A DNA stretch of 64,000 bases from Stenotrophomonas panacihumi (GTDB lineage Bacteria; Pseudomonadota; Gammaproteobacteria; Xanthomonadales; Xanthomonadaceae). The DNA is taken from the NCBI RefSeq assembly GCF_001431645.1, contig NZ_LLXU01000055.1:1-64000 (forward strand), read 5' to 3'. Below, piece by piece: positions 1-9,265 of this stretch. Every line of letters starts with the position of its first letter. The stretch's first letter is position 1. A program made the translations under genes and the position numbers. The notes below the pieces were generated by a model. It was not told the origin of the DNA, did not search any database, and saw only the letters and a list, made by a program, of their open reading frames with translations.

Positions 1-162
1 GTGGGGGAATGGGCGGTGGCGGCATGGGCATGGGCGGCCTCCACCGCACCGATGACGACGCCCTGTCTTCACGGGATGCATGAATCGCACAGATTCCACG
101 CAAAGCCTTGGCGTAGGATCGCCCCCACAGGGGCCATCGTGATGTTGAGCGGGGCGAGTGTC

Positions 163-396
163 ATGTTGAGCCGAGCAGAGATCGATCGCTGCCTGGATAC
201 GTTGCAGGACCAGTTGCCGAACCTGCGCAGCGACGAAGACGCGGATTTCGATTTCCTCACTTTCCAGGCCGAGGCGGATCGCATCCGCGCCGGTGCGGCT
301 GCCGAAGACCTCGAGCACATCCGCGGCCGATTGCAGGCCATGCTCGAACAGGCCGGGCTCATCCCCACCGACGCAGAGGCCGAACGTCGTCGCTGA
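163..396 (+). CDS. Small hypothetical protein (77 aa)
   Basis: I do not recognise this protein. The acidic, helix-rich sequence begins MLSRAEIDRCLDTLQDQLP and ends in a basic tail (EAERRR). The frame is open back to the window edge, but residues before the chosen ATG are low-complexity Ala/Trp and look non-coding; an ATG at 142 is the other reasonable start. No membrane segment or signal peptide is visible. It lies about 480 bp upstream of gumB on the same strand, separated by non-coding DNA, so a role in gum synthesis is not implied. Confidence 0.5.
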   Translation: MLSRAEIDRCLDTLQDQLPNLRSDEDADFDFLTFQAEADRIRAGAAAEDLEHIRGRLQAMLEQAGLIPTDAEAERRR

Positions 397-633
397 CGCG
401 CGTATTCGCGTGCGTGCACGTCGCGTGAAATCTGCGCGGATGACGTTTCCATGGCAGGCGACGGTGCCACTTCGCGCAACGCACGCGACCGCGCGCGTGG
501 AATAGATGCCCTCGCGCTACGGCATGCCGTGATCGACATCGCGCAGTGAAGCGTGAAGCGATGCACATTTTTTCACCACGCGTGCAAGGTGCGTGAACGA
601 CCCAAAGACGAACTTGAACCAAGAACCCCACGC

Positions 634-651
634 GCGCCATTTTTTTGGCGC
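634..651. promoter_or_regulatory. Inverted repeat with T-rich loop upstream of gumB
   Basis: GCGCCA (634-639) and TGGCGC (646-651) form a 6-bp stem around six T residues. The T tract sits in the loop rather than after the stem, so it is not a normal intrinsic terminator. It may be a protein-binding or DNA-bending element. Confidence 0.35.
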
Positions 652-674
652 AAGGGGATTGTGTGAACCGTTTT

Positions 675-723
675 CTATGCCATAGTGCGTCGCAACAACG
701 CTTTGCCTAACGCAACAACGCTT
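675..723 (+). promoter_or_regulatory. Palindrome plus paired 13-mer direct repeats, candidate gumB control site
   Basis: CTATGCCATAG at 675-685 is a perfect palindrome with a central C. CGCAACAACGCTT occurs at 691-703 and again at 711-723, so the two copies start 20 bp apart, about two helical turns, on the same face of the helix. The site is 150-200 bp before the gumB start. Spacing suits a dimeric activator or repressor; which protein binds is unknown. Confidence 0.45.
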
Positions 724-874
724 CCCCCGTAACGTTGAAGTCCGCGAAACGCCGGTAGTCCCTCGCCGGCAGCAAGGCAACTCCATCACCTGCGTTCACC
801 GCTGCCTGGCCTCGTGCCGGTCGGAGTGGGCGAGGTCGTCCCGAAAAAACCGATCGAGGCGGTGATCCCCACGC

Positions 875-1576
875 ATGAGTTACTCGACCAGAAGTAGAAG
901 CCTGACGCGGTTGTGGTTGTCGCTCGGCCTGATGTCCCTGCTGGCGGCGTGCCACAACACGTCACACATGGCGAAGGAACTGCCCCAGCCCGACCCGTTG
1001 GCCCTCGCCACGGTGCAGCCGGAGTATCGGCTTTCGCCCGGCGACGTGCTTCTGGTGAAGGTGTTCCAGGTCGACGACCTCGAACGGCAGATCCGCGTGG
1101 ACAACGATGGCAACGTGACCCTGCCGTTGATTGGTAGCGTCAGCGCCGCCGGCAAGGGCGTGGCGGAATTCGAGCGCGAAGTCGCCGATCGCTACCGCAA
1201 GAGCTACCTGCAGAACCCGCAGGTCTCGGTCTTCGTACAGGAGGCCAACGGCCGCCGCGTCACCGTGACCGGCGCGGTCGACGAGCCCGGCATCTATCCG
1301 GTGATCGGCGCCAACCTCACGCTGCAGCAGGCCATCGCCCAGGCCAAGGGCGTGAGCAACATCGCCAGCCGCGGCAACATCATCGTGTTCCGCACGGTGC
1401 AGGGGCAGAAGATGATCGCGCGCTTCGACCTGGGCGACATCGAGCACGGCAAGTCGCCGGACCCGGAGATCTATGGCGGCGACATCGTCGTCGTGTACCG
1501 CTCCGACGCACGCCTGCTGCTGCGCACGGTGCTGGAGCTGACCCCCTTCGTCATGGTGTGGCGGGCCTACCGATGA
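875..1576 (+). CDS. gumB: GumB, outer-membrane polysaccharide export lipoprotein
   Basis: Wza-family (OPX) exporter that forms the outer-membrane channel for the gum polymer, working with GumC. The 233-residue protein has a lipoprotein signal with lipobox LLAAC (lipidated Cys26), a polysaccharide export domain from about residue 49 (YRLSPGDVLLVKVF) and a following SLBB-type domain (VTVTGAVDEPGIYPV). The length fits Xanthomonas GumB. It is the first gene of the gum operon and its stop codon overlaps the gumC start in ATGA. The ribosome-binding site is weak. Function is from family knowledge and operon position. Confidence 0.93.
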   Translation: MSYSTRSRSLTRLWLSLGLMSLLAACHNTSHMAKELPQPDPLALATVQPEYRLSPGDVLLVKVFQVDDLERQIRVDNDGNVTLPLIGSVSAAGKGVAEFEREVADRYRKSYLQNPQVSVFVQEANGRRVTVTGAVDEPGIYPVIGANLTLQQAIAQAKGVSNIASRGNIIVFRTVQGQKMIARFDLGDIEHGKSPDPEIYGGDIVVVYRSDARLLLRTVLELTPFVMVWRAYR

Positions 1577-2982
1577 GCCAGCACGACACCCCGACCTTGC
1601 ACCCCCACGTGCACCATCACCCCGAACTGGGCCTGCGCGATTACTGGCATGCACTGCTGGCGCAACGCTGGCTGATCATTGGCATCACCGCGGCGATCGT
1701 GGTGGTCGCGCTGGGCGTGACCTTGCTGATGACGCCTTCCTATCGCGCCACCAGCACGCTGCAGATCGAGCGCGAGGCGCTCAACGTGGTGAACGTCGAG
1801 AACCTGATGCCGGCCGAATCGCCGCAGGATCGCGACTTCTACGAAACCCAGTACGAACTGCTGCAGAGCCGCTCGCTGGCGCGCGCGGTGGTGCGCGAGG
1901 CGCAGCTCGCGAGCGACCCGTATTTCCGCCCGCTGGTGGACAAGGTCACCGCGAAGTTCGACGCCACGCATCCGGAAGGCGGCAAGCAATCGCCCGAGCG
2001 CCAGGCGGCGGTCGAACGCGCGCTGATGGCCGCGCTGATCGATGGCCTGGAAATCGAGCCGATCCGCAACTCGCGCCTGGTGCGGATCAACTTCGATTCG
2101 CCCGACCCGCGCGTCGCCGCCAAGGTCGCCAACGCTTACGCCCGCGTGTTCATCGTGAGCAACCAGCAGCGGCGCATGCAGGCCTCGGCGTTCGCCACCA
2201 AGTACCTGTCCGAGCGGCTGGAGCAGCTGCAGGGCCGGGTGGAGGATTCCGAGCGCAAGCTGGTGGCGTATTCGAGCCAGGAAATGATCGTGCCGGTGGG
2301 CGATGACAAGCCTTCGCTGCCGGCGCAGAACCTGACCGAGCTCAACGCGCTGCTGGCCGGCGCGCAGGACCAGCGCATCAAGTCCGAGGCCGCCTGGCGC
2401 CAGGCCAGCCGCGGGAACGGCATGGCGCTGCCGCAGGTGATCTCCAACCCGCTGATCCAGCAGCTGCGCGCCGAGCAGGTCCGGCTCAATGCCGAATACC
2501 AGCAGAAGCTGTCCACCTTCAAGCCGGATTACCCGGAAATGCAGCGCCTGAAGTCGCAGATGACCGAGGTGCAGCGCCAGATCAACGGCGAGGTGCTCAA
2601 CATCCGGCAGGCGCTGAAGGCGCAGTACGACGCCGACAGCCAGCAGGAGCAGCTGATGAATGAGCGCATCGCCGGGCTGAAGGGCGACGAGCTCGACCTG
2701 CAGACGCGTTCGATCCAGTACAACCTGCTCAAGCGCGAGGCCGACACCAACCGCCAGCTCTACGACGCGCTGCTGCAGCGTTTCAAGGAGATCGGCGTGG
2801 CCGGCAATGTCGGCAACAACAACGTCTCCATCGTCGACGGCGCCGACGTGCCGTCCAACCCGAACATGCCGAAGCTGCCGCTGAATGTGGCACTGGCGCT
2901 GGTGTTCGGCCTGTTCATCGGCATTGCGGTGGCGCTGCTGCGCTTCCTGTTGCGCGATCCGAATGAACCGGCAAGAGCGTGA
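1573..2982 (+). CDS. gumC: GumC, Wzz-type polysaccharide co-polymerase
   Basis: Inner-membrane chain-length and export partner of GumB. The protein has 469 residues. A Wzz domain begins near residue 20 and the first membrane helix lies at about 33-53. A long periplasmic coiled-coil region rich in Gln, Glu and Arg follows, and a second helix lies near 437-460. There is no C-terminal Walker-type tyrosine kinase domain, so it is a PCP without autokinase, as in Xanthomonas GumC. The ATG overlaps the gumB stop. A 281-bp gap follows before gumD, the only large break in the operon. Confidence 0.93.
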   Translation: MSQHDTPTLHPHVHHHPELGLRDYWHALLAQRWLIIGITAAIVVVALGVTLLMTPSYRATSTLQIEREALNVVNVENLMPAESPQDRDFYETQYELLQSRSLARAVVREAQLASDPYFRPLVDKVTAKFDATHPEGGKQSPERQAAVERALMAALIDGLEIEPIRNSRLVRINFDSPDPRVAAKVANAYARVFIVSNQQRRMQASAFATKYLSERLEQLQGRVEDSERKLVAYSSQEMIVPVGDDKPSLPAQNLTELNALLAGAQDQRIKSEAAWRQASRGNGMALPQVISNPLIQQLRAEQVRLNAEYQQKLSTFKPDYPEMQRLKSQMTEVQRQINGEVLNIRQALKAQYDADSQQEQLMNERIAGLKGDELDLQTRSIQYNLLKREADTNRQLYDALLQRFKEIGVAGNVGNNNVSIVDGADVPSNPNMPKLPLNVALALVFGLFIGIAVALLRFLLRDPNEPARA

Positions 2983-3263
2983 TGCACGCAACGTTGTGCC
3001 CGGGTCAAGTTGGTGACAGGTGGTTCAGGGTCGAAGCAAGGCGATGCATTAGTTTTCAAGTCGCGATGATCGAGGTCGGGAGGGTGGTTTGGCGGATGTA
3101 GCAGATGGGCGGCGGTGACGGCATCGCCGGTTGAAAAGGGCTGTCGCGGGATCCGGGGTCGACGTAGGAGGGCGTCGCTGATCCATGCGGCAGGCGATCG
3201 AGGCCTGAAGGCGCAGTGTGTTCCCCCACGCACGCGACGCCGGAAGGTTTGGAGGACATTCCC
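2983..3263. other. gumC-gumD spacer
   Basis: 281 bp without a convincing gene. All other gum junctions overlap or are within 22 bp, so this gap is notable. It could hold a second promoter for gumD-M or an attenuation site. I see no strong terminator hairpin or consensus promoter; a clean ribosome-binding site (GGAGG, 3251-3255) precedes gumD. Confidence 0.4.
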
Positions 3264-4718
3264 ATGTTGTTGGCCGATCTGAGCAGTGCGACCTATACGG
3301 CGACTTCGCCGCGATTGTTGACCAAGTACTCCGCCGCCGCGGACCTCGTGTTGCGCGTCTTCGACGTGGCCGTGGTGGTGGCCAGCGCGTTGTGCGCGTA
3401 CCGCATCCTCTATGGCACCTGGGTGCCGGCCGCGGCGTATCGCGTCGCCATCGGCACCACCGCGTTGTACGCGGTGATCTGCTTTGCCACCTTCCCGTTG
3501 TATCGCAGCTGGCGTGGACGCGGCCTGCGCCAGGAACTGCTGGTGCTCGGCGCCGCCTTCGGCGGCGTGTTCGCGTTGTTCTCGGTGCATGCGCTGGTGG
3601 TGCAGTTCGGCCAGGGCGTGTCGCGGGTGTGGATCGGCGTGTGGTTCGCCGGCGCGCTGGGCAGCTTGCTGGTCTCGCGTACGCTGTTGCGCACGCTGCT
3701 CAACAACCTGCGCAGCCGGGGCGTGGATACCCAGCGCGTGGTGGTGGTCGGCCTGCGCCACCCGGTGATGAAGATCCAGCAGCACCTGCTGCGCAATCCC
3801 TGGGTGGGCATGCAGGTGGTGGGCTACTTCAGCAGCCGCTACGACCTCACGCTGGCCGACCATCGCCAGGAAGACCTGCCGTGCCTGGGCAACCCGGAAG
3901 GGCTGATCGCCTACCTGGAGGCCAACCACGTCGACCAGGTGTGGATCTCGCTGCCGCTGGGCGAACGCGACCACATCAAGCAGCTGCTCGAAGGGCTGGA
4001 CCGCTACCCGATCAACGTCAAGCTGGTGCCGGACCTGTTCGATTTCGGCATGCTCAACCAGTCCGGCGAGGTGATCGGCAACGTGCCGGTGATCAACCTG
4101 CGCCAGGGCGGCGTGGACCGCGACAGCTACTTCATCGTCGCCAAGGCGATGCAGGACAAGATCGTCGCGGTCGCCGCGCTGCTGGTGCTGTGGCCGGTGA
4201 TGGCGGCGTGCGCGCTGGGCGTCAAGCTCAGCTCGCCGGGGCCGGTGCTGTTCCGCCAGCGTCGTCATGGCCTGGGCGGGCGCGAGTTCTCGATGCTCAA
4301 GTTCCGCTCCATGCGCGTGCACGACGAGAGCCAGCACGTGCAGCAGGCCACGCGCAACGACAGCCGCATCACCCGCTTCGGCGCGTTCCTGCGTCGTTCC
4401 AGCCTCGATGAGTTGCCGCAGATCTTCAACGTGCTTGGTGGCAGCATGTCGGTGGTCGGCCCGCGCCCGCACGCGGCGCAGCACAACACCCACTACGAAA
4501 AGCTGATCCACCATTACATGCAGCGCCACTACGTGAAGCCAGGGATCACCGGCTGGGCGCAGGTCAACGGCTTCCGCGGCGAGACGCCGGAGCTGCGCAC
4601 GATGAAGAAGCGCATCCAGTACGACCTGGACTACATCCGCCGCTGGTCGCTGTGGCTGGACGTGCGGATCATCGTGCTGACCGCGGTGCGGGTGCTCGGC
4701 CAGAAGAACGCCTACTGA
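3264..4718 (+). CDS. gumD: GumD, undecaprenyl-phosphate glucose-1-phosphate transferase
   Basis: Initiates repeat-unit assembly by moving glucose-1-phosphate from UDP-glucose to undecaprenyl phosphate at the inner membrane. The 484-residue protein has N-terminal membrane helices, a nucleotide-binding-like middle domain, and a C-terminal bacterial sugar transferase domain from about residue 295. That domain carries the family blocks GPVLFRQRRHG, MLKFRSM, RRSSLDELPQIFNVL, VVGPRPHA and GITGWAQVNG. Length matches Xanthomonas GumD. The ATG at 3264 was chosen for the GGAGG about nine bases upstream and the family length. Its stop overlaps the gumE start (TGATG). Confidence 0.95.
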   Translation: MLLADLSSATYTATSPRLLTKYSAAADLVLRVFDVAVVVASALCAYRILYGTWVPAAAYRVAIGTTALYAVICFATFPLYRSWRGRGLRQELLVLGAAFGGVFALFSVHALVVQFGQGVSRVWIGVWFAGALGSLLVSRTLLRTLLNNLRSRGVDTQRVVVVGLRHPVMKIQQHLLRNPWVGMQVVGYFSSRYDLTLADHRQEDLPCLGNPEGLIAYLEANHVDQVWISLPLGERDHIKQLLEGLDRYPINVKLVPDLFDFGMLNQSGEVIGNVPVINLRQGGVDRDSYFIVAKAMQDKIVAVAALLVLWPVMAACALGVKLSSPGPVLFRQRRHGLGGREFSMLKFRSMRVHDESQHVQQATRNDSRITRFGAFLRRSSLDELPQIFNVLGGSMSVVGPRPHAAQHNTHYEKLIHHYMQRHYVKPGITGWAQVNGFRGETPELRTMKKRIQYDLDYIRRWSLWLDVRIIVLTAVRVLGQKNAY

Positions 4719-6040
4719 TGTCGGCGATCGGTGCCCACGCCGGCCTGCCGGCGCCGTCGCCCGCGTGGGCGACGGCGCTGCCGCCGCAGGTCGCGCACCG
4801 CGTGCGCTGGCGCAACGTGGCCATCGAGTGCGTGCTGCTGCTGGCGGTGGGCTACAACTTCCTGCTCGCGGTGATCAACGCCAAGGTGTTCACCGTGCGG
4901 CCGGCGATGACCTACGTGGTCGAGTTCGCCCTGTATGGCGCCTGCTTCGTGCTGGGCGTGCTGTCGCTGGACCGCAAGCGCGCGGCGCTGGTGATCGGCG
5001 GGCTGGGCTTTCTCGTCGGGCTGGTGCTGCTGCGCTTCTTCCTCACCTGGCAGTTCGATCCGAAATTCCTGCGCGATGCGCTGATTCCCTTCGCCTTCCT
5101 CGTGCTGGGCTGCGCCTATCGCGGCTCTGTGCCGAAGCTGTGCGTGCGCCTGACCCTGGTCATCGCACTGGTGGCCGGTTTCGAACTCGCCGCGCCAACC
5201 ACCTACGGCGACGTGGTGAACCCCAAGAGCTACTTCGTCAACGCGCGCGGGTTCAGCGCCTCGGGCTTCTGGAACGAGGACAGCAACCTGTTCGTCAGCG
5301 CCACCCGCCCGGGTGCGCGCAACTTCCTGCCGTCGAGCAACCTGCCGCGTGCGTCTTCCGTGTTCATCGAACCGGTGACGATGGGCAACTACATCATCTT
5401 CTTCACCGCGGTGCTGCTGGCGTTTCGGCGCTGGCTGAGCGGGTGGAAACAATTGTTGAGCATCGGCCTGATCGGCTTCCTCATCGTCGCCTCCGATGGC
5501 CGCCTGGCCGCGGGCACGTGCGTGCTGATGGCTGTGCTCGCCCCCTTCCTGCGGCGCGTGGACCAGCGGCTGGCCTTCGGACTGTTCATCCTCGTCCTGT
5601 TCGGAGGCTGGCTGCTGGTCACCGCGGCGGGGGTACAGACGTACGAGGACACCACGCTAGGCCGCATCTTCTTCACCGTCGATTCGATGTCGCACCTCTC
5701 GCTGCCCGCCTGGCTGGGGCTGGATACCGACGCCGCGTATCGCTACTTCGACAGCGGTATCGCGTACTTCATCGTCTCGCAATCGATCTTCGGGGTGATG
5801 GCGTTCCTGCTGGCGTATTCGTTCCTGCTCGTCTTGCCCGGCACCGAGGGCCAGGCGTTCAAGCAGCTGGCGATCTTCGCCTTCGCGCTGAGCCTGCTGG
5901 TCTCCAACGGCTATTTCTCGATCAAGACCGCCGCGCTGTGGTGGTTCGTCTGTGGCTGGCTGTGGCAGGGCGCGCCGGTATTGCCCTCGGCGCGGCGGCT
6001 GTGGCGTGATCGCACGGCGTTGGCAGGGGGCGGCCCATGA
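4718..6040 (+). CDS. gumE: GumE, Wzy-like gum polymerase
   Basis: Polytopic membrane protein (440 residues) with about a dozen hydrophobic helices across its length and a larger hydrophilic loop in the middle (around residues 165-215). These features, and its position after gumD, fit GumE, the proposed polymerase that joins lipid-linked pentasaccharide units in the periplasm. Wzy-type proteins have little sequence conservation, so the call relies on topology and on the order gumD-gumE-gumF. The ATG overlaps the gumD stop and its own stop overlaps gumF. Confidence 0.88.
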   Translation: MSAIGAHAGLPAPSPAWATALPPQVAHRVRWRNVAIECVLLLAVGYNFLLAVINAKVFTVRPAMTYVVEFALYGACFVLGVLSLDRKRAALVIGGLGFLVGLVLLRFFLTWQFDPKFLRDALIPFAFLVLGCAYRGSVPKLCVRLTLVIALVAGFELAAPTTYGDVVNPKSYFVNARGFSASGFWNEDSNLFVSATRPGARNFLPSSNLPRASSVFIEPVTMGNYIIFFTAVLLAFRRWLSGWKQLLSIGLIGFLIVASDGRLAAGTCVLMAVLAPFLRRVDQRLAFGLFILVLFGGWLLVTAAGVQTYEDTTLGRIFFTVDSMSHLSLPAWLGLDTDAAYRYFDSGIAYFIVSQSIFGVMAFLLAYSFLLVLPGTEGQAFKQLAIFAFALSLLVSNGYFSIKTAALWWFVCGWLWQGAPVLPSARRLWRDRTALAGGGP

Positions 6041-7107
6041 ACCCGGTGGCACGCGAACGCGACGGCCGTATCGACGCCACGCGCGCCATCGCCATCGTGC
6101 TGGTGGTGCTGGGCCACGCCAAGGGCGTGCCGCAGGCGTACACGCTGCTGGCCTTCAGTTTCCACGTGCCGTTGTTCTTCTTCCTCTCCGGCTGGGTCGG
6201 CGCGGCGTATGGTCGCCCGCGTGGCGATGCCGAGACCTGGGGCAAGCTGCTGCGCGGGCTCGTGGTGCCCTACGTCTTCTTCTTCTTCGTGGCCTATGCC
6301 TACTGGCTGGCGACGCGGCATATCGGCGCCAAGGCCGCGCGCTGGGGCACGCTGCCGTGGTGGGACCCGCTCACGGGCCTGGTGCAGGGCACCGGCGAAG
6401 GGCTCTACGTGCAGCCGGCGCTGTGGTTCCTGCCGGCGCTGTTCGTCACCGCCATCGCCTTCCACTACCTGGGCAAGCGGATCCCGGCGGCCGTGTTGGC
6501 CCTCGCGATGGCCGTCGTCGCCTGCCTGTGGTGCGCGTGGTTCCCGGGGCAGGGCGTGCGCCTGCCGTGGGGCCTGGATGTGCTGCCGGTCTCGCTGTTC
6601 TTCTTCGCCGCCGGTGCGGCGTTCGCACGGCACGCGCAGGCCGCGGCCGCGCACCCGGCGTTGCGCTGGTGGGGCGTGCCGCTGCTGCTGGCGGTGCTGT
6701 GGCTGCCGCTGGCCTGGATCAACGGCAAGGTCGACGTGAACCTGCTGCGCTTCGGCCAATGGCCGGCGTTGTTCCTATTGGTCGCGCTGCTGGGCACCGC
6801 GCTGATGCTGCACGTCGGTGGCTGGATCCAGCGCGTGCCCGGCGTGCAGTGGATCGGCCGCAACACGCTGCTGATCCTGTGCACGCATTTCCTGGTGCTG
6901 TTCTTCCTGTCCGGCGTGCGTTCCGTGGCCGGCATCACCGCACCGCCGGGGCCGGCCTGGGCGCTGTTCGCCAGCGCCGTGGCCATCGCCGTGGCGGTTC
7001 CGCTGCGCGTCGTGCTGGCGCGCTGGGCGCCGTGGACGCTGGGCCTGTCGCCCGGCCCGCGGGCACGTGCGCCGATCCAGGCTACTCCCGAGGTAGGTTC
7101 GCAATGA
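6037..7107 (+). CDS. gumF: GumF/GumG-type membrane O-acetyltransferase
   Basis: Acyltransferase-3 family membrane enzyme (356 residues) predicted to acetylate mannose in the gum repeat. The N-terminal block (GRIDATRAIAIVLVVLGHAKG) has the arginine and histidine usual for this family, followed by about ten membrane helices. Xanthomonas carries two adjacent paralogues, gumF and gumG, which acetylate the internal and external mannose. Only one gene is present here. I use gumF because of position; sequence alone does not tell me which mannose it modifies. It is coupled to gumE by ATGA and its stop overlaps gumH. Confidence 0.85.
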   Translation: MNPVARERDGRIDATRAIAIVLVVLGHAKGVPQAYTLLAFSFHVPLFFFLSGWVGAAYGRPRGDAETWGKLLRGLVVPYVFFFFVAYAYWLATRHIGAKAARWGTLPWWDPLTGLVQGTGEGLYVQPALWFLPALFVTAIAFHYLGKRIPAAVLALAMAVVACLWCAWFPGQGVRLPWGLDVLPVSLFFFAAGAAFARHAQAAAAHPALRWWGVPLLLAVLWLPLAWINGKVDVNLLRFGQWPALFLLVALLGTALMLHVGGWIQRVPGVQWIGRNTLLILCTHFLVLFFLSGVRSVAGITAPPGPAWALFASAVAIAVAVPLRVVLARWAPWTLGLSPGPRARAPIQATPEVGSQ

Positions 7108-8240
7108 GAGTCGTGCATGTCGTTCGCCAGTTCCATCCTTCCGTCGGTGGCATGGAGGAGGTCGTGCTCAACGTGGCGCGGCAACACCAGCAGCAGGGCG
7201 GGCAGGCCGAGGTGCTCACGCTCGACCGCCTGTTCACCGCGCCCGGCGCCCGGCTGGAAACGCATGACGAAGTGGACGGCATCGCGATCCGCCGCATCGG
7301 CTACCGTGGCTCCTCGCGTTACCCGCTGGCGCCGGCCGTGCTTTCGCACCTGCAGGACGCCGACCTGGTGCACGTGCACGGCATCGACTTCTTCTACGAC
7401 TTCCTGGCGATGAGCCGCCCGCTGCACCGCAAGCCGATGGTCGTCTCCACCCACGGTGGCTTCTTCCACACGGCCTACGCTTCGCGCCTGAAGCAGCTGT
7501 GGTTCCGCACGCTCACCCGCGCCTCGGCGCGTGCGTATGCCCGCGTCATCGCCACCAGCGAGAACGATGGCCGGCTGTTCTCGCAGATCGTGCCCGGCCA
7601 TCGCCTGCGGGTGATCGAGAACGGCGTGGACGTGGCCAAGTTCGCCGGGCGCGGCAGCCCGCAGGCCGGTCGCACGCTGGTGTATTTCGGCCGCTGGTCG
7701 GTCAACAAGGGCCTGCTGGAAACGCTGGACCTGCTCGCCGCGCTGCGCCGGCGCGACCCGCGCTGGCGCCTGGTGCTGGCCGGCCGGGAGTACGATTTCG
7801 ACCTGGCCACGCTCCGGCAGGCCATCGCCGCGCGCGGGCTGGACGAGGCCGTGCAGCTGGTGCCTTCGCCCAGCCCGACGCAGCTGGCCAAGCTGCTGGA
7901 ACAGGCACAGTTCTTCGTCTGCCTGTCGCGCCACGAGGGGTTCGGCATTGCCGCCGTGGAGGCCATGAGCGCCGGGCTGCTGCCGGTGCTCAGCGATATC
8001 CCGCCGTTCGCGCGGCTGCATCGCGAATCCGGGCTGGGCGCGCTGGTGCAGCCGGCCGATGCGGAAGGTGCGGCGACCCGCGTGCAGGCCCTGGCCGAGG
8101 CGAGCGACGCCGACCTGCCGGCGCTGCGCGAGCAGGCCATGGCGTTTTCCGCGCGCTACGACTGGCGGCACATCGCACGCCAGTACCAGGACGAGTACCG
8201 CTTCGCGCTGGAGCCGCGCGCCGCGGCGGAGGTGGCGTGA
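7104..8240 (+). CDS. gumH: GumH, alpha-mannosyltransferase (GT4)
   Basis: Adds the first mannose (from GDP-mannose) to the cellobiose-lipid intermediate on the cytoplasmic face. The 378-residue protein is a GT-B fold glycosyltransferase of family GT4. The N-terminal domain starts MRVVHVVRQFHPSVGGMEEV, and the C-terminal donor domain holds the EX7E motif in HEGFGIAAVEAMSAG at about residues 276-290. The start is the ATG overlapping the gumF stop. Its stop overlaps the gumI start (GTGATGG). Confidence 0.93.
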   Translation: MRVVHVVRQFHPSVGGMEEVVLNVARQHQQQGGQAEVLTLDRLFTAPGARLETHDEVDGIAIRRIGYRGSSRYPLAPAVLSHLQDADLVHVHGIDFFYDFLAMSRPLHRKPMVVSTHGGFFHTAYASRLKQLWFRTLTRASARAYARVIATSENDGRLFSQIVPGHRLRVIENGVDVAKFAGRGSPQAGRTLVYFGRWSVNKGLLETLDLLAALRRRDPRWRLVLAGREYDFDLATLRQAIAARGLDEAVQLVPSPSPTQLAKLLEQAQFFVCLSRHEGFGIAAVEAMSAGLLPVLSDIPPFARLHRESGLGALVQPADAEGAATRVQALAEASDADLPALREQAMAFSARYDWRHIARQYQDEYRFALEPRAAAEVA

Positions 8241-9265
8241 TGGCCGCGCCGCAGGCCGCGCCGTCGATGGTGGTGCTGTTCTCCACCGAGCCGACGGGCG
8301 AGAAGACCAATCCTTACCTGACGCAGCTCTATCGTGCGTTGCCGGACAACGTAGGCCTGCGCTATTTCTCCATGCGCGAGGCGCTGCTCTCGCGCTACGA
8401 CGTGCTGCACGTGCACTGGCCCGAATACCTGATGCGCCACCCCAGCCGCGCCGGTACCTGGGCCAAGCGCGCGTGCGCCGCGTTGCTGCTGCTGCGCCTG
8501 CAGCTCACGCACACCCCCGTGGTGCGCACGCTGCACAACCTGCAGCCGCACGAGAGCCAGGGCCGCGTCGAACAATGGCTGCTTGGCTGGATGGACCGCC
8601 TGACCCGGCGCTGGATTCGCATCAACGCGGTCACCCCGGCGCGTCCGCCGTTCACCGACACGATCCTGCACGGTCATTACAGCGACTGGTTCGCGAGCTT
8701 CCCGCAACCGGCTTCGCAGCGTGGCCGGTTGCTGCACTTCGGCCTGATTCGCCCGTACAAGGGGGTGGAGACGCTGCTGGAGGTCGTGCGCGATACCCCG
8801 GATCCGACCTTGCAGCTGCGCATCTGCGGCAATCCCGCCAACGCCGAGGTGCGCCGCACCGTGGAGGACGCCTGCGCCGCCGATCCACGCATCAGCGCGC
8901 ACCTGGCCTATGTCGATGACGCCGAGCTGGCGCGCGAGGTCGGGCTATCCGAGCTGGTCGTGCTGCCGTACCGGCAGATGCACAACTCGGGCACGTTGCT
9001 GCTGGCGCTCTCGCTGCATCGCCCGGTGCTGGCGCCGTGGAGCGAATCCAACGCCGCCGTGGCAGAGGAAGTCGGGCCGGGCTGGGTCCACCTGTACCGC
9101 GGCGAGCTCGACAGCCAGGTGCTGGTCGACGCGCTGGCCCGCCTGCGCGACACCCCGCGCAGCGCCGCGCCGGATCTCTCGCGCCGTGACTGGCCGAAGA
9201 TCGGCCTGCAGCACTACCGCACCTATCTCGAAGCGCTGGGCCACGACAGCGAGGCCTATGCATGA
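8240..9265 (+). CDS. gumI: GumI, beta-mannosyltransferase (GT94)
   Basis: Predicted to transfer the outer mannose in beta linkage to glucuronic acid, completing the pentasaccharide. The 341-residue protein shows a typical short inverting-type N domain ([15 protein letters not shown]) and a C domain with a GT-B donor region ([39 protein letters not shown]). Size and position between gumH and gumJ match Xanthomonas gumI, a gene that Xylella lacks. Its presence implies a full side chain here rather than the truncated Xylella polymer. Confidence 0.88.
   Translation: MAAPQAAPSMVVLFSTEPTGEKTNPYLTQLYRALPDNVGLRYFSMREALLSRYDVLHVHWPEYLMRHPSRAGTWAKRACAALLLLRLQLTHTPVVRTLHNLQPHESQGRVEQWLLGWMDRLTRRWIRINAVTPARPPFTDTILHGHYSDWFASFPQPASQRGRLLHFGLIRPYKGVETLLEVVRDTPDPTLQLRICGNPANAEVRRTVEDACAADPRISAHLAYVDDAELAREVGLSELVVLPYRQMHNSGTLLLALSLHRPVLAPWSESNAAVAEEVGPGWVHLYRGELDSQVLVDALARLRDTPRSAAPDLSRRDWPKIGLQHYRTYLEALGHDSEAYA

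Larger units (their letters stand above)
397..874. other. Non-coding stretch upstream of the gum operon
   Basis: No convincing gene in either strand. It is the least GC-rich part of the first 15 kb and holds a hairpin with a T-filled loop (634-651), a perfect 11-bp palindrome (675-685) and two copies of a 13-mer 20 bp apart (691-703, 711-723). A sigma70-like pair, TTGTGT (659-664) and CATAGT (681-686), spaced 16 bp, overlaps the palindrome. This is probably the control region of gumB; the promoter assignment is inference. Confidence 0.55.

Noticed and set aside
2760-4529. 589-codon open frame antisense to gumC-gumD
   Set aside because: Shadow of GC-rich coding sequence; low-complexity His/Gln/Ala/Arg translation, while gumD on the other strand shows complete family motifs.
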